Positions 12,871 through 27,289 of a DNA stretch of 64,000 bases are shown piece by piece. Source of the stretch: Acanthacorydalis orientalis. Lineage: Eukaryota; Arthropoda; Insecta; Megaloptera; Corydalidae. The notes under the pieces are model-generated. The model saw nothing but the letters and a program-made list of their open reading frames with translations. It was not told where the DNA came from and ran no database searches. The stretch is taken from positions 22,167,346-22,231,345 of the forward strand of contig CM068323.1 of NCBI GenBank assembly GCA_034766995.1, in the 5' to 3' direction. Every line of letters begins with the position of its first letter. The stretch's first letter is position 1. The position numbers and the translations under genes are program-made.

Positions 12871-13613
12871 CTCCATGAATATTTTATGCATGTTGATTTA
12901 AAAAAAGTCATTTAATATTGTGCTGCTTTTTCTGAATAAGTTATCGTTTTTGTCGTATTAATTTTTTCATGTGTTCATTTTCTTGGACCGCGGTTTACAG
13001 AGACTTTTGAGATTAATAGAACAAAGTTTTGGTATAGGTGATAAATTCGTAAAAGTTTTTTTTTACAAAATCAAGCCGACTAGTTCTTTGAAAGAAATTC
13101 AATTTCTATTGAACATTTTAATAATTTATTTTAAGAATTTCTCTGACAAATATATTAACAACTTAAAACTTTTAACAATTGAATATGGAATCGATTCTGT
13201 TTTTCCAAGTTAAATATTATTATTATTTATGTATTACGTATTAATTTAATATAATTATTATTGAGATAACTATTTTAAACACTTACATATTCGATAACAA
13301 GTAAGTTCGACAAATATTTACCTGAAACTTTGCCAGAATGTTTTCAATAAGTACAATAAAACGAGAAATATTATCCGAAAGTCATTTCCGTAATTCGTAG
13401 TAAGTTCTGTTGGTGCACGTAGAAGCCAATATGTTTACACCATTACCGGTTAGTTTCTTGCAATACATTTATTTTATTTCTCTGTAACAACAGTTATTTC
13501 GTAGAACTGTTAACTGTAAACATTTCATAACAACAAAGTATTTCCAATTACTCTTGGAACATTCTGCTTTAGTCAGAATGCTTATTTTCAATTTTGTTTT
13601 TTTTTTTTTAAAT

Positions 13614-13646
<33 letters not shown>

Positions 13647-15182
13647 TTATTCAAAACATACACATGGATAAACAGACAAGTAATAAAAACATATTCCTAG
13701 TAAAATAATACATGAAATGTTTCTATAAATCAAAAAAAAAAGATTTACATACTATAAAATATCTTACATATTTTATATAAATTAATAAAAGTGAAAGATT
13801 AACTGTATACATTATAGTGAATTATATACAAGGTAATATAAATCGATTTTTGATATTTAGTAATCATGTATTGATATATTAACGGTTCAAACTAATCTTA
13901 AAGTTAACCGAACTAATATCATTTCAAAATGATTCAATTGTCAAGGAACGAACTTTAACACAAATAAATAAAAATATTAATTAAAAATTGTAATTTGAAA
14001 AGAGATAAAGTACGAAAATGTTTTGAAATTCTATCAGGGCAAAATGATGAAAAGTACAAACGTTCAAATATGATATAAATTTTATTTCATTCAGAACGTT
14101 ATTTATCATTTAAATGAAAACTTTCTATTAAATTGAAAGGTCTGATATTAAAAAAGTTGTATAATAAAATAACTCTATTAAATGTTGATTATTAAATATT
14201 TTATGCGATACTTTATTGGCAATAATTTATTCCATTCAGTAAATGAAAATATTTTAGATTCTCTCCAACAATTTATATTAAAGAAATAATTCTCCTCGAT
14301 TCGAAAAAGTTTTCACTTAATTGCTTTAAAACGACTTCACCGAAAACATTTAAATATGAAATGTTAACCGTTTTGCAATTCATGCGCCTTTTTTCGCTGT
14401 CGCATAATTCGAAATTAAAGATCTGATTAAATGAACAAAATATCAGTTAACATCAGACCAATTAAGACATTTTTACTTTCAATGAAATACGAATCAGAAT
14501 AAAACTGATTTGAATTTTAATTATCATTCCAGTGTTACTGAGGCTTGTAATTAAAAAGAAAAAAAAAACGAAATCGAGCCCGGAATTCAAAACAGAGTTT
14601 ATTAGAAGTTTATATTTAGTCAGAGAAAAAAAACGTTTATTTTCACAGCTCGGACTGCAGAAAAAATTAATGAATAGAGACGTAATCTTGTTAAAATAAT
14701 TGCAGCCCTCATTTGTACAGAAAAAAAAGAAATTTACATCAAAAAGTAACCATCGAGCGTATACGATCTTAATTAACCCTGTCTGACCATGTTCAAAGCT
14801 AATTACGAGATAAAGGAAAAAATTGGCCCGCACCAATTTCTACTGAACGGGGCTCATCTGCGCCAACTAGATCACTTGAACTAACGGTTATACTGCTAAT
14901 TTGAACTCCAGCTGCTACTGTGTGCATTTACACAGATAGATATACACATCGACCCGCAAACATATACATACTTGTTCTCACGTATTTAGAGATACACAGG
15001 ACTGAAGATTTGTGAAAGCGGGAGTGAGAAGCGATAAACAAAAAAAAGATGGAACCTAAAACGGTATCTGCTGTATTCGACGTGCAGTGGATTTTGTGAA
15101 TGGTGCAGAGGGTGGAATGTTTAATTTCCACTTCAGATTTAATTCTGTCTGCATTTAAATAGTCTCTGCGAAGTTAATACCT

Positions 15183-15226
15183 GGCGGTGGTGACATCGCG
15201 TCACGTTTCGAAAGCCCACCACCGCC
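15183..15226. repeat. Perfect 10-bp inverted repeat (hairpin)
   Basis: GGCGGTGGTG at 15183-15192 is the exact reverse complement of CACCACCGCC at 15217-15226, with a 24-bp spacer. It lies in a GC-rich patch (15,160-15,260) in otherwise AT-rich DNA. It could form a stem in RNA or DNA or be paired protein-binding sites. Confidence 0.6.
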
Positions 15227-15745
15227 TGTCGCACGTCGACGGCCGGCTGTCGTTTTATTGAAATTCATAGAAATGCCGGAATATTTTATGTAAATCGAAC
15301 CAAGAGTTACTTTGAAATCCCAACACCACTTAGATGAATGAATCATTCCGCAAAAGACGTTTTGTTAAAACACAAAAAAAGTGTCTTCGTTTCATATTTT
15401 ATGAGATGAATATCTTGTGGATTTTAAAACGATCGAACTGTATTCTATGAAATTACAATACACGCTTAAATATGTATTTCAATACACACACATATGTAAA
15501 TAGAGTGTTGTTCTTTTTTAAAAAAAAAATAAAAATAAGAGATGTTTTAATGAATTTCACGACTACTTTAAAATTCTCTCTGATTCATAAAAATACATGA
15601 TTAAATAACAGACAGAACCGGCTTGTCCTTACATTCAAATAAATTAATCCTTTTAAAGAGTAATATTATATGAAACTTCACATACATTTTTATATAAAAA
15701 TCACTGTATTTCTATATTCAAAAGTTTATATTTAAATGTAATATA

Positions 15746-16033
15746 TTATTTTACAGTTGCTTCAGGAACAACATATCTTAATCTACTCATTCTTTTGCCC
15801 TGTATTCTTCCCTTTATATTTGTGACATTGTAAGACAAGTGTCTTGTAATGTCACAGATACAAATGGAGGGATAAAAAGTAAAAGGGAGTTTAGTACTCG
15901 TTTTACAAATAACAGTAGTGGTAGCTTTAACCGATACAAATAGCAAAAATATCCAGTGAAAATAAATACACATAAATATTAACCTAATTATTATTTTTGT
16001 AATATTTTGTTGTCTATTTGATAAGATATTCAT
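15746..16033 (-). CDS. Possible small secreted peptide (95 codons), unrecognised
   Basis: This single-exon open frame starts with ATG and ends in TAA. Residues about 13-37 are strongly hydrophobic ('IIIRLIFMCIYFHWIF...') and end in 'VKA', resembling a signal peptide with cleavage near residue 37. The remainder is not low-complexity; it contains three cysteines ('VICK', 'SICICD'), the sequon 'NVT' and basic stretches such as 'KGRIQGKR' that could be processing sites. Against it: the DNA contains an imperfect palindrome (15823-15858) that makes part of the frame self-complementary, no homologue is recognised, and a frame of this length can occur by chance. Treat it as a hypothetical. Confidence 0.2.
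   Translation of the reverse strand: MNILSNRQQNITKIIIRLIFMCIYFHWIFLLFVSVKATTTVICKTSTKLPFTFYPSICICDITRHLSYNVTNIKGRIQGKRMSRLRYVVPEATVK
15823..15858. repeat. Imperfect 36-bp palindrome (hairpin)
   Basis: The arms TGTGACATT..AAGACA and TGTCTT..AATGTCACA (read 5' to 3' with a two-base mismatch gap) pair over 9 plus 6 bases, separated by a 2x2 internal loop and a 2-base turn. It lies in the putative small-peptide frame at 15,746-16,033. Confidence 0.65.
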
Positions 16034-17690
16034 TCAGGTGATATTTAAATCGAAAATTTAATCCTAACTAATAAATTTATACTTTATTATTCCATGGCTT
16101 AAATGTGTGATTTTCTCCCTTTAATTTTATAAACTAGTAATTAGAAATTTATTAGTAATACATATTAAATTTCAATAAATATCATCTACAATGAATATTA
16201 AGCAGTATATATAAAACAAAATAATTTTAAGTTTAAAATGTTTACACATTTTAATCTAGAACTTACTAATTACTGTATAATTAATAATATCACGATTCAG
16301 TATGTAAGTAAATCTGAAATTTCATAATTTTTGTTCTAAAATACAGGTCAATGTTATAATAAAATAGTATTTAATCATTTTCATCTAATTAAGTGTACTA
16401 TTTAATTTTAAATATTCAATTTAGCTTAACTGTTACATTTTCTCATTACTGAAATTCGAACTTTGAAAAATATTCAACGCACAAATTACTTTTTCGATGT
16501 ACGAAAAAAATCCAATACATCCACACGTTATTTCGCATTGTACCATGTTTTGAAAGCATTACATCTCGTGTTACGTACTACATACAAAATAAATGTATTA
16601 TATAAATCTTGTTCAGCATCAAAGAACGTACTCCGATGAAATAAAACACCATTAATTACATTTGAATATTGCTGTTGACAGTTTGATCAAAATTGCTACA
16701 CGACAATTGAAATGAACAGTGAATTATATGCACAGGCAGACAACTAAACGGGAGTGGATACTTCTTAGAGTTGTTGCGTCTAGGAATGCACGCCATTGTC
16801 ATCGACAACAATGGTTATTGTGCTGGACGCGACTCAACTTCAACGCAGTTTACTAGTATTTCGATTTTTTTTATTCAGTACGATCTGAAACAATGCACTC
16901 TAACCCGTTCAGAGTAATGGGAACATTTGTAATGTCATGTGCATGAATACTTCGATTATTAATTGAAGTATAGGGTTGAACATTTTGTGCGTTTTTTTTT
17001 CCTTAATTTTGAATAGACTGTGATTTTTAGATTGATAAAGCTTTCATTTGAACAAAAGTACAGTTCTTAAAGAAACCGTATAAGATTTTAAAGATTAATA
17101 GATAAACTTCAACAAAGATTTTTAATTGTTCGCAAGTTTTTAATAGAATTGCTTTTTATTTATTATCAGTGTTGAGATTTTTAAAATATACAGAATAGCC
17201 AAAATCGCAACACTGACAATAAATATGATGCACAAAACATATTTTTTAATAAAACTCTATTATAATAAACAATGATGTATGTCAAGTCGGATCAATCCTT
17301 TACACAAAAAAGAAATTAAAAATCTTTACAACTGAGTATAAAAGTCTACACAAGTGATAACAATATTAAAACCAGTAAAACGAACTTTCGAAATTAACTT
17401 TAAATTACTGAAATTAAACACTTGAATCTTTCGTTTAACATTCTTATACAAAGAATTCAATCATGACTTTAACTGAATACAACTAAGATAGAATTACATG
17501 CAAGAAAACAACGGATTTTCAATTTGATGTGGAAAAAATAATAATGGATTTTGTTAATTTTATTTTCAACATCAAGCAACATTTTTTTATATTTAGCAGT
17601 AAATAAAATAAGTATATAAGATGAAAGACATTAAATATTACTTAGTATATTGTATATTTCCTCTCGAATAATAACTGTAATTCTAGAGGG

Positions 17691-17749
<59 letters not shown>

Positions 17750-18934
17750 TATTAAATTTAATATTTGCGTTTTAACACACTTATCGATCAGTCCATTCTT
17801 CAGCAAAATAATATACACATTTGTTATCATGCCAGATGTTCGTGACATTAAAAAACGTTGTGATATATTTTTTCAACGAACGTTATTATTTAAGGTCGCT
17901 ATTATTATTTTTTTAAAAAAAGTTTGATTCTATACTATGTTTATAACTGAAATATTATCCCTAAAAATATTAATAACACTTCTGCTGACGACAGGTTGAT
18001 AAGTTTCAAAATATCCAATATTTAGTGTCATAATAAACCACAGAAAATTGTTCATATGAAAACATTCATCAGCCAACTATATCATTTCGAAAAATATTTT
18101 TATAAACGGATATATGAAATCGAAAGAAATACATTTTAAATACGAAAGAAAATTGTAAGCAGGATAAATAATTACTAAGAATGCAGCCACACAGCACGAA
18201 TCGAATTTTTAAACCTTGCAACACATTACAAATACGTGCAGTTGCTATAAATTCGATGAGTTGGTCCGCGGAGAGAATCGTGACTTGTTTAAATTTGTGC
18301 AAAATAACCTCAGTAGAATCAAACACTATACAATTACCACGTTTTAATGTCAGGGAACGGCGGTAAATCCCTAGATAACTGAACACATATAGAATTAAAC
18401 TAAGCCATGCAACTTGTAATTGTGTTAAGATTTCGTATATTAAAAAACGATCAAAATATATTTATTTTTACAATTAGATACATCGAGAAACGTTAGCCAA
18501 ATTCAGAGTACGTAGAAACTATTTAAAATTTTTATTAAGTTTAATCGTACTTATGTATGAAAAAAAATATCCCTTTAGGTATCATTATGTTATTAAACTC
18601 GTCAAATTGACATTCAGTAATATTTAATTATTTTTAAACGTTTATTCTCAATAAAATGTATTCATAAGACTTCAAAAAAACGTATCTAACAAAGAACCAC
18701 ATACTCGAGAATCTCATATCAACCGATGATACCCTTCTAGCCTCTAATAGTACAGATATGAAACTGTGTACACATAATAACATGCTATTGAGCAACAATG
18801 TAAATAAAAGACACTCGTCCTTTCTATCCCTTGTCCACTTATCATAAGTACTTTTCAGCTATCCCTTCGTGTATATATTTCCTTCAAAGCAATGGACGTT
18901 ATATTCTTATTAAACCCCACTACTATTCTTTTTC

Positions 18935-18993
<59 letters not shown>

Positions 18994-21900
18994 AATATGT
19001 GTATGTATCGATTATTTTGCTTCAGTTAAAAATTAATACTTTCTGAATTAGAATTTAAAACTATCAGTAAAACCAAAAACAAAAATATAAAAAATCAAAT
19101 TCACAAATGTTAATTTTTTAAAATATATACATAAAACTCATCACCGATTTTAATAGACATACTTATTTGTTTTTATATAATTAATATTTTAACAGTTCGT
19201 AGAAGAGTATTTTTAGAAAAATGCTACAATTTCATTCGGCCGTACAGTGTTTCAACTTATCAAAAAGAACATAACTGTCTAATATGTAAATTAAAAAGTA
19301 TAAAAAGTGGAACGCATAACCGTGATCAATTTCTTATAAAGTCAGTAGTCACATAAATCATTTACATGCGTATGTATCAGAACGACATACGTACAATTCG
19401 TTAAAAATTCAATAGTGCAAAGCGTCTCAGAAACCGCTGACGTATAAAATAAGGTAAGAGAACGTTGCACAAGAGGGAAAAAATTACGGTCGGATATCTT
19501 TCGCACGCAAAAATATAACATGTTTATCATGCGAGTAATGCCGATGAAGATGCGACATGAAACTTTTTTTCCGAAACATTTCTCTGAAACTGACATTTAA
19601 ATTCGAAAAATATCTCTTCGGAATAGAGTAAAAACATTGCCGCGACTATAAAAAAATGACAATATACAAAAAGCTTACATGCAGCTAGTACGGACGAGAC
19701 GTGTACATTTTTTTCGCCTTATGACTGACATTTTTATTCTCTCTCCGATGCGTACAAAAAAAATGTATCAAACTGTATAAAAGATAAAGGGATCAATGTG
19801 AAGCAGGAAACTTTCGGGTGCAGTGGCGGTACGATACAATATATACGTGTGTGAGAGACTGTCGCTCGGTTACACAAAAAAAAATATTTACCAAGCAATA
19901 TATTACATGTTAGGACATTTCTTTCAGCACGGACACGAGTGTACATATTTGAGAACGGACTCGAATTTAATATAAACGTTGTACATCTTTTAAATTAATA
20001 CGTCACTGTTTTTAAATTGTAACGAAAGCATTTTAAAAGGAAGTTAATGATAGAGCGTGTACACAACTAATAAAACTGTTATCCGTTCCTCATAGAATAT
20101 TTAAGATATTCACATAACATCACACCAATGTGACAATATATAAAGTGATGTGTGACCCGCATATTTAATTAATGAGTACAATGTATACAGACGATCCCAT
20201 TAAAATACTTTCATTATAATTTCACATCGTTTAAAAATAATTAATTAGTTTCCTGAATAAAACACAAAGAGTACGACCAAAACAAAAAAGAAGCATCTAC
20301 AAAAAAGTAAATTGATTTTAAAAAAGAATTTATTGTATTAAGAACTTATTAACATAACGATAAATAAATCCTCAAAGTTATTTTTTATTAATTGGATACA
20401 CAATTAATTCCAACTAATATTCATCACCTCTTCTCATTGAAAACTAGAAATCTAATACTAAAGGACTGACTAGAACACTTACATCTGCAGATTAGTCAGA
20501 CGAGTGTAAATTATATTAAAGTTCGTAGATATATTTATTATTTTATATTTTATATGTATACTAACATAATTAATAGAAAATATATTTCATAAAACAGTAC
20601 ATATTTTCAAAGGAAAATTAAAAGATTTGAAAAAATGATAGTATAAAGATCATGAGATCAAAATTGAATACATGATCAACTCAGAATTGTAACATCATGT
20701 ATCTAAAAATAGTTAATTATTTTTAAATAGAAGTTTAGGTTAAAATAAACTAAACAGTCGTTCAAAAAACAAATTGAATGAAACCAGAACCCGTACGTTT
20801 CATAAAGATTTTTTGTTATAAATATCCTACTTGAATTTCGTACAAATTTCTCTTGAATTTGAACAAAAACCGAACGTGGGACAATCCTAAATTACGGTAC
20901 AACTCCCTTATTTAAACCATGACGAAACCCTGCACATATCTAATTGTTTGAATAGATGACACCAATAAGCCTAAACAATCATCTAACAATGGATATATCT
21001 TAAACAGAACGTTGGAAAATTCATACGTTTTGGGTACGCCTTTCAGTAACCCTTATAACTACGCCATTGGACGCGTGCACACAAATCGACGGCGTGCTTT
21101 TTTGCACGAAAGGGGGAAAATTTCACATCCCTTATGAGTTCGTATCAAGCAAAGCCGTGCATAATCGGTTAGCAGTGACTACGGAAGACAAAGAAAATTG
21201 ACCGTATGATATGATGTCTTCATTGCAGTCAACTCTAACTCCATGCAAACTGTAATCATTTTCGTGCAATATATATTTTATGCTTTGTCTGCGCTACAGA
21301 TGCATTACATTATGTGCGTTGTATGCATTTTATGTGCTCTTTTATTTGCCATTCTGCCTTTTTTACCAGTTAATATTGTAAGAAAACGAACAGATTTCTA
21401 CTTATACTCTGCAATATTACTGTCAAGAATGGAAAGATACCTTTATTCAATATTATATTTTCTTAAATAATATTTTTTTTATAAATACTATTTTAAAACA
21501 TTTTATGTTTTAGATTCAAGCTTGATTAATAAATTAACAAATCTTTTTAATTGTAAAATAAATTATAATAAATCCATTTTATTCTAAACAGTATTAATAT
21601 TTAAATATCTGGGTTACAACCAAAAAAAAACTATAATTCGAAATTCTATCCAATTACATTTTATAGTACATTAAATACTTCCCTATTAATTTCTCTTCAG
21701 TTATGCAGAACAATCTTTTAATAGATTTTTATATCTATTAAATATTAAAATAACTATAAAATATAAACATTTGTATTACTTAATAATAATAGTTCCTGCA
21801 TAATAACTGATTTCATACGAAATCTCCATTAGCTTAGAGAAAAATAACAAATGTTATTCGAAGAATCTTATAAATGATTTATTAGAAATCAAAGTATATC

Positions 21901-22836
21901 TGTGAAACTTAGACCACCTTTTAATTATTATACATCATAATAAATTGATAAAATATGTGTTTCAAAAGAATTTAAATGTTTTGAGATTTTATTTAAGAAA
22001 TATAGAATTGAAACTCAATCAAACGATGAAATACTATTTAAATGAAATATCTATCAGTCATAGTTTGTCATATATTATTTTTCTTATAAGTGAAGAATAA
22101 AAAATATTCCGATAAAAGATCAGACAAATACATAAAATAGAACTGGGTTTTTCACTGAATTTCGTGTGTTTTTCCTGAGTCATAGTTACGCCTACCGAAG
22201 CTATTATATGCAAAAAATGTAATAAAAACTGTTTTATGTCTTTGAAGAATACAAAAGGGTTTGAAATAAAGCTCCATATAAGATTTATATATTTAACATT
22301 TATAGAAATGATTCAACAACAATACTAATTTAAATACTGTTTCGACAATAAACCCATGACATAAGAATTTCAATATATAAAATGAAACTTTTCCATTTTT
22401 ATTACCAGCTTTTTTTTAAATAAAACAGGTATAAATTTCTACGTACTAGTGTGATTTTAACCATCACCATCTACCTTAACAGACTTGAAATTCTAGCTTG
22501 GATTTCAACCATTTATTTCTATATAAAACTAACTGAAATGTTTTAATGCGTTGATAATCAAATGAATTTCGGTTCGCATCATTAAGCTTCACCAGCTCAG
22601 ATTTTTCTCGCTAACAAATTTAAACTGGAGTCTTTCAGACAATCGTATTAATTATGAAGAATGTTTAAATATAAAAATTTTCATTTCAACAACTGATGCG
22701 TACAGCCATTAGATAACTGATATCGTGTTCACCTACCTATGAATATATTTAGAAATAAATAAAACGCTTTCGAGGAAATTTCTTCAAATAGAAAATCTTT
22801 TAAAACGTCAGCGTATGCGCATTCAAAATCAGTTTA

Positions 22837-22855
22837 AATAAGACGCCGTCTTATT
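22837..22855. repeat. Perfect 19-bp palindrome AATAAGACG-C-CGTCTTATT
   Basis: Two 9-bp arms that are exact reverse complements flank one central base. It lies in a GC-richer island (22,800-23,110), which favours a dimeric protein-binding site over a transcription terminator. Confidence 0.7.
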
Positions 22856-23147
22856 CCGATGAAAAAGTCATTTTCTTTCCGTTGATCCTATCTTATCCAC
22901 GACAAGGGATTCTTGATTTATCATTCTTGATCCTATTCATTTTCGTAAGGATTTACATTCGAAATGAACAGAAGTATTCATTTGAGTCACTCATGAATAC
23001 TAAAGTAACATAAACAGCTGACAAAGTTTCCGTTACGCAGAATTGAATTCCGGGAGACAGGATGCGGAACGGTGAAGAGTTAAAAAAATCACGGTGGGAT
23101 TTCACTGAATGCGTACTAAAAACGCAACGATTCTGTTTTAAAATGAT

Positions 23148-23196
<49 letters not shown>

Positions 23197-23690
23197 CAAA
23201 ATCTGTCTTGCTGGACTGAACAGGTTGAAATTTTAGACACGTACATATACCATATTTTCTAATTTATATCTGATCAGAAAGTAGTTGTGTTTTATACATG
23301 AAATCAATAAATATACAAGAAAAATATACACAACAACGACTGCATCAAAAATAATCAATAACATTATTTATTTTTATACCGTATGGAAATTTATTTTAAA
23401 TGTCCTGGAGAATTTATGACTTAAAAGCAATCTAATATAATTCTTAAGAAATTAACTTATATAGAAGCCAAAAGGAGTTTCACATTTTTCTGAGCTTTAA
23501 AACAGTATTTACTTCAATATTGATTCTTTTATTTAAACAATTAAATAATAGAGAGAAAAACGCTGTCTACAAAATACATAAATGTTTTAGAAAATTTATC
23601 TTCTATTTGTAATATTTTAAAATAGAATAAACAGTGTGAAAAACTGTACGTTTCATAAAAATATATAGATAAAAATCTTCGATGAATAAA

Positions 23691-23740
<50 letters not shown>

Positions 23741-24263
23741 TTTTTCTGTAGAATTAACATAACAGTAAAGGACAGAACGCAACGTCAGCTATTGCCGATA
23801 TTTATGCAAATAGTTTATACGCGTTTTGAACGTCCACTGGTTATGACACAAAAAAAGCTCGCATTTTTATTTGATAACGTTTGCCATTCGGTTAGAACAA
23901 CCTCGCGCGCATGCATTATAGTAAAACGGTTTTAACCCCGCTCTATAATCGAGCCATTGTGTGAATTTTTTTAAATTAACTTCTGAACATAAAAACAATT
24001 CGCCGTATTAGTACAGACGCATGTTTATTCAACGCTCGGAATATCAATTTTTATCGTTTGTTGTTTTCTCAGTGTTACTTGTTCAGATTTCGGCTTAGTG
24101 TTCCGATTTATGTAAAAAAATATAACAGTAAACAATAAATATAGAATACGGTACGATTTTTTTTGTTTTCTGCACAATGAATATAAATGAAAATCGCTAT
24201 ATTTAATAGAGTAGACGAGTGAAAAAGGCTTGTGACGTTTTTGTTGTTGTTAGTTTTTGCTAC

Positions 24264-24304
<41 letters not shown>

Positions 24305-25433
24305 GTATGCACACGTACATAAAATGTTTGTTTGTCATTTTATATTTTTTTATAATTCTAAGTAGAATAAATAACCCAAATTTAACGCTGTTACTTTCAA
24401 AAATATACAGAATAAAAACATAAAAAAAAACTGTTTCGTCTGACAAGACAAACACATTTTATAGAAAAAATTCTGCTTTAAAGGTTTGTATTTGATTAAA
24501 TTTAAGTAAAATTCAAGTTTATAAAATAATAACAGAACTAAAGCTGAAAAAACTTTAAAAATATTTATAGTATTTCAAATCAATTAAACGTCTTCTTTAA
24601 TTCAGTTTCGTGTTTTAAATTTGATTATCGTTTCAGGATTCATTAAATTCGTCATTGCCAGCTTCAGTTAGATAGATATAAAATAGCGATTTAAAGGAAA
24701 AATAAACAACAAATAAAAGTTTTACTAAAGAAAATGTGATATATAAGAGAATTCATTTATGAAAGTGGATAAAACTACAAATTATAACTTTAATAGAACA
24801 GTAAATTGAAACATTTATATATATATATATATATATATATTCAATATTTCATTCGTCAAGTTTCGAATTTAAAAACCGGATTATCTATTTTCTATTAAAG
24901 CTCGCATGATGTTTATAGCTTCGCCATTGGATGTGTAATATTACATTTCGAACTCAATCTATCGACAGTTGGTGATTTCGAGTAAAATCACTCGGGAAGT
25001 TCCGTTTAAATAACACATCCCGTAAATAAATCCGCATCGCCGAGTGTGACAAATAGGCTTAGCCATAATATGATCCGATTAGATAGAAAGAAACGTGCGC
25101 TTGCATATCGTATGCGGGTCGCATTCGCACGCGTCCATGAAAATATTTGATGAGAACGCGCGGAGCGTTTCTGCAGCAGGTGCTGGATAGACACGTAAGC
25201 TGAAAATTTTCCAATCCTGAAAACAAATTTGTACGACAGAATGAGATAGATGACGTACAGGTCTATTTAAAACGGTCTAAATTGATTCCTTTTTTTCTAC
25301 GCAATGTGTGTTGATAATGAAGTGTTTTTTCTCCTGTTTTTTGTTATGAACACAAGTTAAATTACATTCAGAAGCTTATATGTGGCTAGATTCAACATTT
25401 ATTTGATCAATCAATTCATTACACACACATACA

Positions 25434-25477
<44 letters not shown>

Positions 25478-25548
25478 TCTGTGTGTCTATAGCATACTTA
25501 ATTAAGCAATTTAATATATAGTTTAATTACATTTCGAAAAAATTCTGC

Positions 25549-25584
<36 letters not shown>

Positions 25585-26101
25585 AAACATGATATATTTT
25601 TTAATTACTTTACTCAATAAAACAAAAAAATATATTTAAATTTCATGCATCTTTATAAATTATAGAGAAGCTTGTAATTATTAAAGTAAACTACTCAACG
25701 ATACTGAAATCGCACTTTATGAAAAATTAATCTTTTATAAACAGTATATTTTATTGTTCTGTTTCAAAATTGTGATCTTTCGATCGTTTGGTAAATAATT
25801 TCAATTTTTAATATTTTTTTTGATTAATTAAATGGAATAATATAAAATAAAATTAATAAATAATTACTAGTAAGATTTCTGAAATGTATTAAAAATTATA
25901 TGAAGAAATATTGAATTATCTAATAATAAAGAATGTATTTATAGGAAAATCTTTGACGAACTAGAAAAATTTAATCATACAATTCTATGACATTTATATT
26001 TTGACAGATAAGTGTTTATATGTTTTTAGTAATTTGAAAATACGTAAAAATATATAAATAGTGTAGTAACGTTTACATTTATTGAATTAAAAATATATCT
26101 G

Positions 26102-26147
<46 letters not shown>

Positions 26148-26987
26148 TATAATTATTGAAATAAATAAAATAAAAAATTTATTTGATTAGAATCCAAAAT
26201 TAATAAAAATTGAATTATTCAATCATAACAGTTTCAATTTATTAGTAAGTTACCAACAGTCAATATAAGTATTTTTTCTAAAAAAGAAAACGACAATATC
26301 GATCGTAACATTAAAAGCTGTAGGAAGGAAAAATATTTTCTTATTTAAAGAAGAGCGAGCGCATGAGAAAAATATCTTTAAATGCCATATGTGCACGATA
26401 TCCGAACTTTTGTATTTTTTTCTTCAAAAAAAAAATACCAAATATTTGTCGATTTCGAATAGTTTCAGCATCATTTTGTCTTTAAACATTTATTTGAACA
26501 TTTAAAATATTTCTTATCTATTTTTTATTACACGTACTAAACAAATACTATTTCTGAAATATAACACATTCAATTTTCAAACAAGCAGATTAAATATTAC
26601 TGATTTATATGAATTATTAGTAGTATTATAAAATATTAAAACAGTAAACACATTTTCTATATTTTCATCATTTCTGTATTAAATAATTTGTATATTTTCA
26701 GCTCTGTGTAAACACAAATTAATGTTAAAATAGTATCTTTGCAATGTAATAAATTTTTAATGATATATTTTTATTTTATATAAATAAATGATGTGACTTA
26801 TTTACAAAAAGCAAGTTTAATATTTTTATATAATTTATTAAAATTGCATGCTGAGATAAAACGTTTATTTTATTTTATGATAAATTGGTAAAATTCTATT
26901 ATTAGAAAATGCACTGGAGCACTCAAATAGATTAAAATCGAAATGAATTTATCGAAACTGTATTTATACGGCATTTTTACGAAAAAT

Positions 26988-27036
<49 letters not shown>

Positions 27037-27289
27037 TTATAAGAAAGAGAAATATTTATGTTACATTATAATAATTGCAAAAATGTTCCAAGGTTAAGTT
27101 TGTGTTATATTTAGAATATAGTCGAAAAATGTGATCAAATAATTTATAAGACTCCCTACCAAAATACTAAACAAATAATGGTATTAAACTTGTTTATAGC
27201 GGTACGAATAAATATACAATTAATTTCCGGCATGGTGAATCGTCGGCGTATGAGAGCAACGTTGAATAAAAATATATATAGTGTAGTAT

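Larger units (their letters stand above)
12920..27280. other. AT-rich non-coding expanse with scattered GC islands
   Basis: Apart from the small candidates listed separately, no gene was found on either strand. GC-richer islands lie near 14,860-15,260, 16,740-16,860, 18,180-18,370, 19,360-19,960, 20,870-21,250, 22,800-23,110, 23,770-24,020 and 24,890-25,200; several give antisense pairs of open frames, as expected of composition rather than coding. (TA)n arrays lie at about 13615-13640, 17704-17746, 18938-18992, 23151-23191, 23697-23737, 24267-24301, 24817-24840, 25437-25468, 26107-26150 and 26993-27032. Confidence 0.4.

Noticed and set aside
14462..14836. 124-codon minus-strand frame
   Set aside because: Phenylalanine-rich translation of poly-A runs on the plus strand, with no motif, splice context or start context.
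18069..18386. 105-codon minus-strand frame and its antisense partner at 18181-18366
   Set aside because: Both strands are open over the same GC island and neither matches a family; composition explains them.
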